From positions 1 to 40,355 of the forward strand of contig CALINC010000096.1 of the NCBI GenBank assembly GCA_938045195.1: a DNA stretch of 40,355 nt, in the 5' to 3' direction. The DNA comes from an uncultured Treponema sp. (GTDB lineage: Bacteria > Spirochaetota > Spirochaetia > Treponematales > Treponemataceae). The number at the start of each line of letters is the position of its first letter. The stretch's first letter is position 1. This document shows, piece by piece, positions 23,518-31,270 of the stretch. A program made the translations under genes and the position numbers. Below the pieces are notes generated by a model. That model saw nothing but the letters and a program-made list of their open reading frames with translations. It searched no databases and was not told the DNA's origin.

Positions 23518-25200
23518 ATGAAAAACCTCAATTCATTAAATAACTATTTATTACTGACTGTCTCAATCTTTGCGTTTTTTATTTGTATACGGCTTCTATG
23601 GGCTATAAGATACGGTAAAAAAAGCGGTAGAAAAGTATGCGCCTATTCTCTATTGATAAGAACTTGCCTTATTCCGCTAATTGCAATGGCAGCAGCCGGA
23701 ATCCTCGCTGTAATTTTTAAACAAAATATAATTTTATATCCGGGCATATTGTTAGGCGGAATAGGTTTCGCCGCATACTTCCGCACTACGTTTAAGACCT
23801 ATTTGCGGGAGTCGGCGGAAGCCAAAGAAAAAGCGGAAAAAACTGAAGAGTATATAACCAAACTTAAAAACAGACCTGCCGAAGAATTGGAGCAAGCTCA
23901 AAAATTATTGCAAACCAGCCGTGTTTTATTAAACCGGACGGCGGGCTTGATAACGGGAAAAAAAGATATTTCTACAGAAATGTATGCAAATATCGTAAAA
24001 GTTTTTATGGAAGAACTTGATGCTGACGGCGCGGTACTTTTAATCGCCGACAGCATTGAAGAAACGCTTTCCGTTAAAGCCATAACAGGAAAATTTCCTC
24101 CGCCTTATAAACTGCCGGAAGATGTTGTACATAAAGAAGACCATGTAGCTTCAAATTTTAAACATGCTTCATTCAGTCCCGATGAGTCTATTTTCGGCAA
24201 AATATTAACACAAGGAACTATGAAGCTGATAAGAACCGGCGAAGGTTCCGATTTACTGCCCGATAACGGAAGCGAACCCTTTTTACGGCACGGTAGTTTA
24301 ATGTTCTTTCCTCTTATCGCAAACAAAAGAGCGGTAGGTGTTACTGCGGTTTCACGTTCACCGCAACGGCACTCCTTTGAAAATCCGGATGTAAAAATCG
24401 GCGAAAATCTTGCAGGTTACACCTCTGAAATAGTAAACCTTGCAATTACCTTGAACGAAGCAAACGAATCTGCCGAAATTGAAAATATAACCGACACGGC
24501 GGCGAGAATTCAAAAAATTCTTTTACCCAAAAACTTAAAAAAAATATCGGTGCTTGATATCAGCGAATATTTTGTTCAAGTACGCGGTATTTGCAGTGAT
24601 TATTATGATGTAATAACTAAAGGGAATAAAACCTTTATTATCGTTGCGGATGTTGCCGGAAAAAGCGTTCAATCTGCAATCGTTATGGTAATGCTGCGGG
24701 CACTTTTATATCTGATAACGGATTCCGATAAAACTATGGAAGAGGTTTTGGATACGCTGAATAAAGGCATTACCGGAAAAATTGAAATAGACCACTTTGC
24801 AAGCGTTTCAATCGTCTGTTACGAAAAGGGAAAAAATACGCTTGAATTTGTCGGGGCAGGAAATCAATCTATGATGGTTTGGAAAAAAGATGCAAAAAAA
24901 ATAGAATTATTTCAACAAAAAACCGACCCTATAGGTGTAGATGCCAATTCCAGTTATACTGCAAAAGTAATTCCTTTTGCAAAAGGCGATATTGCAGCAT
25001 TATATACGGACGGTCTTATCGAAACTATGGATAAAGACGGCGAGCAATACGGTATTAGACGGTTAGCACAAGTAATGGCGGAAAATGCAGGTCTATCGTC
25101 TAAAGACATTGCTGCAAAAACAAAAAACAACATTACCGCGTTTATGGGCGAAACACGAATACATGATGATCAGACTTTACTGATTATTAAAACCAGATAA
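23518..25200 (+). CDS. rsbU: GAF-containing PP2C/SpoIIE-type phosphatase (RsbU-like)
   Basis: The phosphatase that dephosphorylates the antagonist encoded next. About 560 residues: two hydrophobic segments near the N terminus (FAFFICIRLLWAIRY and a pair around 60-95), a coiled coil, a GAF-like sensor (about 130-315), and a PPM/SpoIIE catalytic domain (about 330-560). Metal ligands appear in CSDYYD, VADVAGKS, LYTDGLIE and the final DDQTLLIIK. The first motif, normally GGDFYD, is changed to CSDYYD, keeping the aspartates. ATG 23518 fits the predicted promoter; an in-frame ATG at 23500 adds six residues. It heads a three-gene partner-switching operon. Confidence 0.85.
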   Translation: MKNLNSLNNYLLLTVSIFAFFICIRLLWAIRYGKKSGRKVCAYSLLIRTCLIPLIAMAAAGILAVIFKQNIILYPGILLGGIGFAAYFRTTFKTYLRESAEAKEKAEKTEEYITKLKNRPAEELEQAQKLLQTSRVLLNRTAGLITGKKDISTEMYANIVKVFMEELDADGAVLLIADSIEETLSVKAITGKFPPPYKLPEDVVHKEDHVASNFKHASFSPDESIFGKILTQGTMKLIRTGEGSDLLPDNGSEPFLRHGSLMFFPLIANKRAVGVTAVSRSPQRHSFENPDVKIGENLAGYTSEIVNLAITLNEANESAEIENITDTAARIQKILLPKNLKKISVLDISEYFVQVRGICSDYYDVITKGNKTFIIVADVAGKSVQSAIVMVMLRALLYLITDSDKTMEEVLDTLNKGITGKIEIDHFASVSIVCYEKGKNTLEFVGAGNQSMMVWKKDAKKIELFQQKTDPIGVDANSSYTAKVIPFAKGDIAALYTDGLIETMDKDGEQYGIRRLAQVMAENAGLSSKDIAAKTKNNITAFMGETRIHDDQTLLIIKTR

Positions 25201-25223
25201 CAACGTTTGTTAAGGAGAGTGAT

Positions 25224-25562
25224 ATGGAACTAAAAGTCCGAAAAAACAAAGAAGTCTACATTATTGACGTAAGCGGCGAGATGGATTTATACAATTCATA
25301 CAGGCTTAAAGAACTGGTCATGAAAATGATAGAGCGTCAAATAAAATGTATGATAATCAATCTTGAAGAAGTTGATTATATAGACTCTTCGGGCATAGGC
25401 GCATTGATTTACATCTGTTCAACTGTAAAAAAGATGAATCTAAAACTTTACATTACGAACATTCACGGTTCGGTTAAAAAAGTTATAGAACTTACAAAAC
25501 TTATGGGCTACTTTCCCATTACCAATAGTTTGGAAGAAGCCTTGCAAAAACTTGAAAATTAG
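25224..25562 (+). CDS. rsbV: STAS anti-anti-sigma factor (RsbV-like)
   Basis: A 112-residue single STAS domain. The phosphorylation loop IDSSGIGALIYI carries Ser55/Ser56, the site used in RsbV and SpoIIAA. The preceding MIINLEEVDY strand is typical. AAGGAG stands before ATG. In the partner-switching model the unphosphorylated form captures the kinase encoded 9 bp downstream, and RsbU restores it. The target sigma factor is not in the window. Confidence 0.9.
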   Translation: MELKVRKNKEVYIIDVSGEMDLYNSYRLKELVMKMIERQIKCMIINLEEVDYIDSSGIGALIYICSTVKKMNLKLYITNIHGSVKKVIELTKLMGYFPITNSLEEALQKLEN

Positions 25563-25571
25563 GAGATGTAT

Positions 25572-26114
25572 ATGGATTTAATAAAAGAACTCAAAGTGGA
25601 TGAAGCAAGCCCATTATTTGACAAAACGGGCATGTTATATAAAGAATTCCCTTCCGATTTTAGACAAATACGCTATTTTACGCTTTTGATTGTACAGTCC
25701 GCACCGCTCGAAATTAAGGGTATCAACCTGTTGGAGCAGCAAATAAGCGAAGTAATTAAAAACGGAGTAAAACACGGCAACAAATGTAATCCTGCGAAAA
25801 AAGTAAAGATATGGTATGAATTCAGTTCGACGCATGCCCATTTGATAGTTGAGGATGAGGGGGAAGGTTTTAAAGAACTTGACAAATGGAACGAATTTAA
25901 CAGAAAACGTTTGGAGTGTCTGCATAATCAAGACTTTACGAATCTTGCATCATACGTTTCGTTTAGAACCCAAAACAGCGATGATCATGACGGCGGTAAT
26001 GCCCTTTTTGCAGCCTTAGAATATTGGGATGGAGGATTTGTATTTAACAAGAAAAAAAATGCGGTAGCGATGTTAAAAAAATATCCGCAAAAAAAACACG
26101 GTATTTTGGTATAA
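25572..26114 (+). CDS. rsbW: Anti-sigma serine kinase, GHKL ATPase (RsbW-like)
   Basis: About 180 residues with a GHKL-type ATP site: N box QISEVIKNGVKHGNK (Glu and Asn ligands), G1 box VEDEGEGF, and a GGNAL segment in HDGGNALFAALEYWDGG replacing the usual G2 box. It is larger than RsbW of Bacillus (160) because of the insert FKELDKWNEFNRKRL between G1 and G2. ATG 25572 is chosen, with AGGAG six bases upstream; the ATG two codons earlier abuts the Shine-Dalgarno. It phosphorylates the STAS partner and releases a target when that partner is dephosphorylated. Confidence 0.83.
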   Translation: MDLIKELKVDEASPLFDKTGMLYKEFPSDFRQIRYFTLLIVQSAPLEIKGINLLEQQISEVIKNGVKHGNKCNPAKKVKIWYEFSSTHAHLIVEDEGEGFKELDKWNEFNRKRLECLHNQDFTNLASYVSFRTQNSDDHDGGNALFAALEYWDGGFVFNKKKNAVAMLKKYPQKKHGILV

Positions 26115-26123
26115 GAGTATTGG

Positions 26124-26161
26124 GACACCTCTAAAATCAGGTAAGGTTTTTAGGGGATGTC
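26124..26161. other. Imperfect hairpin between convergent genes
   Basis: GACACCTCTAAAA (26124-26136) pairs with TTTTAGGGGATGTC (to 26161) with one bulged base and one G-T pair. It reaches into the stop codon of the minus-strand gene. Its stem contains a T run but no trailing U tract. Confidence 0.5.
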
Positions 26162-26964
26162 TATACTCCGTATTTTGTTATATACGTATTTTCATACAAA
26201 AAACGTTTATCTTCTTCTTGAATATCGTTTACTTCAAAGCATGCAACACTTGCTTTTGCGGTATATTCAAAGAGAAACGACGCAGTAAGATTTATTGTAC
26301 GCCGTTCAAAGCGGATTTCCGCTTTTGCCGAAAGCATTGAGGATAACCGTTTTAATTTTTGCGGTTTTGTAAAAATTAAAAGAAATGCCCCGTCGGCAAA
26401 AACAAGGCAAGGCTCCGTATTCGGTGTTAAACCGTTTTCCGAAATTGTGTACATCATTTTAAGCAACATAAAAGGAAGCTTTTGAGGCGAGATTCCACTA
26501 ACGGAAAAAATTTTTGAGGCAAAATCTAAAACGGCATTTTTTTCCTCTTCATCGGTATGTGTATATTCTTCGGAATTAAGTGTTTTTAAAGGGCTGTTAT
26601 CTGCAATATCCGCAGTAAATTTTCCGCCGCCCGAATTGGTAAAAGTTATTCCCCCTGCCGCTTCGTTTTCCATAAAATCATATTTATATAATGTATCAGA
26701 AAATTTAAAAAAATAAACTCCGTCTTTTTTGTTTATTACCGCAGAAAAATAAAGCGGGCGTTTTTTATGGGTAAATAGAATTTTTGAACTTCCGGCACAT
26801 CTATAATTTTTTTCGGCAAAATATATAAAAGAATTTTCAACTTTATATTGCCCCCCGCTTAATTTTAAAAGCCCTCCCGAATGCAAAATACTTAAAAAGG
26901 GTTTTTCTTTTAAAAATGAGGTAAAAACATAGTCCCGCTCAATTCTGTTCAGAGGTTTCGGCAT
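26161..26964 (-). CDS. Hypothetical protein, possibly PilZ-like
   Basis: A 267-residue soluble protein without recognisable catalytic motifs. The two halves look like beta-rich domains: N-terminal FTSFLKEKPFLSILHSGG, GGQYKVENSFIYFAEKN and KRPLYFSAVI; C-terminal KAEIRFERRTINLTASFLFEY, ending in EDKRFLYENTYITKYGV. The alternation is reminiscent of PilZ-type cyclic-di-GMP receptors, but the RxxxR and D/NxSxxG motifs are not seen, so this is weak. ATG 26964 with GGAG seven bases before is preferred over TTG 26985. It overlaps the upstream lipoprotein gene by 26 bp, implying cotranscription. Confidence 0.55.
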   Translation of the reverse strand: MPKPLNRIERDYVFTSFLKEKPFLSILHSGGLLKLSGGQYKVENSFIYFAEKNYRCAGSSKILFTHKKRPLYFSAVINKKDGVYFFKFSDTLYKYDFMENEAAGGITFTNSGGGKFTADIADNSPLKTLNSEEYTHTDEEEKNAVLDFASKIFSVSGISPQKLPFMLLKMMYTISENGLTPNTEPCLVFADGAFLLIFTKPQKLKRLSSMLSAKAEIRFERRTINLTASFLFEYTAKASVACFEVNDIQEEDKRFLYENTYITKYGV

Positions 26965-27571
26965 AAACGTCTCCGATAATGTCAAACGAATCTATCAGCC
27001 ATTTTCCGTCATTAAACACGGCTGTAATTTCCAACAACGTATACATTTCTTTTTCGCCGCTTATAGTACACCTAAATTGTGAAAGGCTTTTACCTGCACT
27101 CTTATATTCCGGGCGTGAATAAAATACGGAAGAAATAGTGTTTAGCAGTTTTAATTTATAGTTAATCATAAAAGGCAGAAATTTTTTTTCTGCAACGCAA
27201 AGGTTTTCATCAATTTGCCGACGTTTAATTTGAAGTGAAAGCGAATTAAAAAAAACTAAAAGAGACGCATCAATTCCGGAATAATCGAGAAGTCCCAGCC
27301 CTTCAAGCGATGGGAAAATTTGTTCTTCAAAATCCGTATCGGAATATGTATAGAGCATATTTGTTTGCAGCCCTTCTTTCACAAAAGGCTCAGGCAGCGG
27401 CTGCGTCAAAATATGTTCCGAGTCTGCCCAATCGACAAATGAAAAATATTCTTCCGACTTTTGTAAAACCGTTTGCCGCTCTTCAAAATTGTTTGCAGTT
27501 AAAGAACCTTTACATCCGGCAATTAAAATAGCAAAAAAAATAAATAAGACAGCAAAGGGTTTTACTTTCAT
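26939..27571 (-). CDS. Putative lipoprotein
   Basis: A 210-residue protein with a signal peptide ending in a lipobox LIAGC (Cys20), so it should be lipidated and tethered to a membrane. The rest is charged with no recognised domain. It ends in a beta-rich region with KEMYTLLEITAVFNDGKWLIDSF, which resembles small NTF2-like or DUF-type ligand-binding modules, though not firmly. It is cotranscribed with the hypothetical protein downstream and diverges from uppP. It lies next to the rsbUVW module. Confidence 0.7.
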   Translation of the reverse strand: MKVKPFAVLFIFFAILIAGCKGSLTANNFEERQTVLQKSEEYFSFVDWADSEHILTQPLPEPFVKEGLQTNMLYTYSDTDFEEQIFPSLEGLGLLDYSGIDASLLVFFNSLSLQIKRRQIDENLCVAEKKFLPFMINYKLKLLNTISSVFYSRPEYKSAGKSLSQFRCTISGEKEMYTLLEITAVFNDGKWLIDSFDIIGDVYAETSEQN

Positions 27572-27754
27572 AACGGTATATTATAGCATATATACTGTAA
27601 AGTAGACAATAGCCCGCTTGCCTCACGCACTGATTATACATGGTAAGAGATAGTACACAAAAACTTATTAAACCGCTATTCAATCTCCGTGATTTGCTAA
27701 CTTTAGTATAGTGGTTTTTCGGTTAAGATGAACTGTTTTTTATTTTTTAGAGCA

Positions 27755-27784
27755 TTTTATTCGTGCGGAGGGTTTGTTGATTTT
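27755..27784 (-). repeat. Dispersed repeat, copy D (minimal, reverse orientation)
   Basis: On the minus strand it reads AAAATCAACAA followed by ACCCTCCGCACGAATAAAA: both ends of the repeat fused with the central 35-40 bp, including all three hairpins, missing. It lies in the 288-bp gap 27572-27859, which has no other gene. Confidence 0.75.
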
Positions 27785-27859
27785 ACAACTTTCAGTTTTT
27801 CTATATACCCGCTTACCGCGTACTGGAATTTTATATTCATTTATGATAAACTATTCTTT

Positions 27860-28669
27860 ATGACGATTTTACAAGCGATTATCTTAGGAGCCATTCAAGG
27901 ACTTGCGGAATTTTTGCCGATTTCCAGCTCAGGACATTTAGCCATTGCCGAATATTTTTTTAAACAGGAAGACCTGCCTATTCTTTTTGACATACTTTTA
28001 CACCTTGCAACACTTGCTGCCGTTTGCACAGTATTTGCAAAAAAAATAGGCAGACTTTTTTGTGTTTTAGGCAGATGGTGTACACGTAAGTCCAAACCGG
28101 AAGATTCTGCCGATTTAAAAATGATTTTAGCAATTATAATAGCAACGGCAATTACCGGCATATTCGGCATAGTCTTAAAGAATTGGGTAAAAAATATCGA
28201 TGTACGCATAATTCCTATTTTCTTTATTGTTACCGGCATAGTACTTATTCTTTCATCATATATAAAACCGAAAAAAAAACTTAAAACACCATCGCTTATT
28301 TCCGCTTTGATTGTAGGTGCAGCGCAAGGAATAGGCGTTATTCCGGGGATTTCGCGTTCGGGCAGTACGATTTCGGCTTCTCTTTTTACAGGAATTGATA
28401 GAGAAACAGCCGGAGAATTTTCATTTTTGCTGTCAATACCTGCAATTCTTGCGGCATTTATACTTGAAGTTAAATCTGCCGATACTTTACTTGCAGGAGC
28501 AAGCCCTTCCGCTCTGCTTGCAGGAATGATAACGGCTTTTGTTGTAGGTTTCTTTTCTCTTAAATTTTTACTGGGACTTGTAAAAAAAGGAAAACTTATG
28601 TACTTTGCTTTCTATTTGATCCCTGTAGGAATAGGACTGAGCATTTATTTGTGGGGCTTTGCCGCATAA
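27860..28669 (+). CDS. uppP: Undecaprenyl-diphosphate phosphatase
   Basis: An inner-membrane enzyme that recycles the peptidoglycan lipid carrier. 269 residues and about eight transmembrane helices. Both catalytic motifs are present: EFLPISSSGHL (Glu17, Ser24, His26) and PGISRSGSTIS with the essential arginine near 165. ATG 27860 starts the protein at MTILQAIILGAIQGLAEFLP, matching the family. A longer frame reaching 27728 crosses the repeat and is non-coding. There is no Shine-Dalgarno; a TATGAT sequence 12 bp upstream suggests a very short leader. Confidence 0.95.
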   Translation: MTILQAIILGAIQGLAEFLPISSSGHLAIAEYFFKQEDLPILFDILLHLATLAAVCTVFAKKIGRLFCVLGRWCTRKSKPEDSADLKMILAIIIATAITGIFGIVLKNWVKNIDVRIIPIFFIVTGIVLILSSYIKPKKKLKTPSLISALIVGAAQGIGVIPGISRSGSTISASLFTGIDRETAGEFSFLLSIPAILAAFILEVKSADTLLAGASPSALLAGMITAFVVGFFSLKFLLGLVKKGKLMYFAFYLIPVGIGLSIYLWGFAA

Positions 28670-28699
28670 TTCCCATATTGCGGGAATTTGGAGTTTATT

Positions 28700-31252
28700 T
28701 TGGCTAAAGAATCGAAATATAGAATTTTATCAGTAGCATTCGGTATATTATTTTTTTTCTCTTCCATATACATCGCGGTTGCCGTGCTGTTACCTATTTT
28801 CGGTTTTACACCAAGAGGTCTTCCGTTTTTAAAAATAGGATTTTTACTTTTTTCTACATATAAATTTTCTTCTCTCGTTATTCCCATTGTTTTACTTTAT
28901 TCTGCAATTTTGCTAATGATTCCGGGTTGGACAGTACATTCAAAAGCCGTATTATTGGGAACGCCGATTTATTTTTTTACATGTTTTTTCGGTGAACATT
29001 TAATCTATTTTTTAGTTCCAAAAATAAATAATTCCGCTGTAAAAGATTTTGCAAATGTAGTGATTGTCCTTTGCACGGGGCTTTTATTGTTAATTGAAGT
29101 TTTTCTTTCGTTAATAATTGCAGAAAAGATATTGAAAAAAACTAAAAAAAATGACGAAGATGAATTTATTGAAGATATTATTGGAGACGGTTATTTGTCA
29201 ATAGACCAAAATAGTCATCCCGATTTACATCACAGCAGTCATACATTTTCCTCAAAACAAACTATGGGAAAATCGGCTTATCCTTCGTCTTCTTCGTTGT
29301 TAACACACGAGCAGTTTTTAAAAACAGGTATTGCAACCGAACAGGAACAATATGAATCAATAAAATCATTCGAAAAAATTGATGCTGATATAAATGTGGA
29401 TATAGGCGGCAATATTATAACTGATAAAAAAACTGAGCTGATCAATTCGCTTGTAGTAATTGAAGACGGCGACAGAAAATTAGATGAAGCTGAACAATCG
29501 TTACAAACCGATAGCGAACCGGAGCTGCCGGAACCTCTTGAAAGTGTACAGGATGAAGATATTGCCTTAAACGAAGCAGAAACGGATGCTGAAGAAATAG
29601 ACCCCGACATTGATGAAGAAAATAATACGGATGAAACAGACAATTTAGATGAAGCAGATGATTTAGACGTAAGAGCAGATTTTGAAGCTGAAGATGATTT
29701 AGACGTAGTATCAGATTTAGAAAGCGAAGATGATTTAGATATAGAAACAGATATAGAAGCCGAAAATGATTTAGAAGCGGAATATCCAGCACCTATAGAA
29801 ATCAGTGCTGCACAGCCCTTGCAGCCCCGCCCGCAGGAAAAAATAAAAGGATATCATATTCCGTATGATTTATTAGTAAAATATCCCGGTAATGAATATT
29901 GGCTCATAGATGATTCTACAAAAGCTGCTGCCATTGCACTCAAAAATACATTTGCCGAATTCAGTATTGATATAGAAATTACAGGAATTAGAAAGGGCCC
30001 TGTAGTAACTATGTTTGAAGTATTACCGCCGCCCGGAATTAAACTGGGCAAAATTACGGCTTTACAGGACAATATTGCTTTAAGACTTGCAGCTCAAAGC
30101 GTGCGCATTGTAGCTCCCATTCCGGGAAAACAAGCCGTCGGTATTGAAGTGCCCAATCGCGACCGCTCTATTGTGGGTTTTCGCGAGTTAATTGAAACCG
30201 AAATACCTGAAACAAAGAAAATGGGTATTCCTGTAGTTTTAGGAAAAGATGTAACGGGAGAACCTCAAACCTTAGACCTGTGCCAAACTCCGCATTTACT
30301 TATCGCAGGAGCGACCGGCTCGGGTAAATCCGTTTGTGTAAACTCCATTATTCTTTCAATTCTATACAATAAAACTCCCGAAGAAGTAAAACTCCTTTTG
30401 GTTGACCCGAAAATAGTAGAGCTTAAATTATATAACGGAATTGGGCATTTACTGACACCCGTCATCACAGAACCTAAAAAAGCCTTACAGGGACTGCAAT
30501 ATTGTATTTGTGAAATGGAAAGGCGTTATGCAATGCTTGACGGAATGAGTGTGCGCGACATAAAAAGTTATAACAAAAAAATACGGCGTGAAAAACTTGC
30601 TGCCGAAACTTTACCCTATATTGTTATCATAATAGACGAATTTGCAGACCTTATGGCAACTACCGGTAAAGAACTTGAAGCGACGGTTTCCCGCCTTTGT
30701 GCAATGAGCCGAGCCGTCGGTATTCACTTAGTGCTTGCAACGCAGCGTCCATCGACGAATGTAATAACAGGTTTAATTAAAGCCAATATTCCAAGCCGCA
30801 TAGCCTTTATGGTTGCATCCCGTATAGATAGCCAAATTATTCTCGATAACAACGGTGCCGAAAAACTACTCGGACGCGGCGATATGCTTTATATAAGCAC
30901 TACAAAACCGTTCCCTGCCCGAATACAAGGTACCTTCGTTTCCGACGACGAGGTAGAACAAGTAGTAGAATGCGTAAAAACTTTCGGTGAACCGGATTAT
31001 ATCGACGACGAGATCTTTATCGATGATGAGGAATACACACAAGGCACCCTATTTAATGAAGAAAGCGATCCGCTTTATGATGAGGCTCTGGAAATTGTTA
31101 TGGCAGAAGGGAAAGCATCCGCCTCTTATATTCAGCGTAAATTAAAAATCGGATATAATAGGGCAGCCCGCATTGTAGAAGAAATGGAAGCACGCGGCGT
31201 AGTCGGACCTGCAAACGGCTCAAAACCGCGCGAAGTCATAAATCAACCATAA
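28700..31252 (+). CDS. ftsK: DNA translocase FtsK/SpoIIIE
   Basis: A motor that pumps chromosome termini through the closing septum. About 850 residues: four hydrophobic N-terminal segments (10-150, for example ILFFFSSIYIAVAVLLPIF), an acidic linker (about 160-395), an alpha/beta RecA-like motor with Walker A GATGSGKS near 538 and Walker B VIIIDEFADL, TQRPSTNVITG, and a C-terminal winged-helix gamma domain (KASASYIQRKLKIGYNRAARI). Start at TTG 28700 has TGGAG six bases upstream. The linker is rich in Asp/Glu with repeated DDLD elements. It follows uppP by 30 bp. Confidence 0.95.
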   Translation: MAKESKYRILSVAFGILFFFSSIYIAVAVLLPIFGFTPRGLPFLKIGFLLFSTYKFSSLVIPIVLLYSAILLMIPGWTVHSKAVLLGTPIYFFTCFFGEHLIYFLVPKINNSAVKDFANVVIVLCTGLLLLIEVFLSLIIAEKILKKTKKNDEDEFIEDIIGDGYLSIDQNSHPDLHHSSHTFSSKQTMGKSAYPSSSSLLTHEQFLKTGIATEQEQYESIKSFEKIDADINVDIGGNIITDKKTELINSLVVIEDGDRKLDEAEQSLQTDSEPELPEPLESVQDEDIALNEAETDAEEIDPDIDEENNTDETDNLDEADDLDVRADFEAEDDLDVVSDLESEDDLDIETDIEAENDLEAEYPAPIEISAAQPLQPRPQEKIKGYHIPYDLLVKYPGNEYWLIDDSTKAAAIALKNTFAEFSIDIEITGIRKGPVVTMFEVLPPPGIKLGKITALQDNIALRLAAQSVRIVAPIPGKQAVGIEVPNRDRSIVGFRELIETEIPETKKMGIPVVLGKDVTGEPQTLDLCQTPHLLIAGATGSGKSVCVNSIILSILYNKTPEEVKLLLVDPKIVELKLYNGIGHLLTPVITEPKKALQGLQYCICEMERRYAMLDGMSVRDIKSYNKKIRREKLAAETLPYIVIIIDEFADLMATTGKELEATVSRLCAMSRAVGIHLVLATQRPSTNVITGLIKANIPSRIAFMVASRIDSQIILDNNGAEKLLGRGDMLYISTTKPFPARIQGTFVSDDEVEQVVECVKTFGEPDYIDDEIFIDDEEYTQGTLFNEESDPLYDEALEIVMAEGKASASYIQRKLKIGYNRAARIVEEMEARGVVGPANGSKPREVINQP

Positions 31253-31270
31253 TATTACGTCTCTTTAATT

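Noticed and set aside
27728..27859. N-terminal extension of UppP
   Set aside because: It runs through the dispersed repeat, lacks family similarity and is replaced by the normal start MTILQAIILG.
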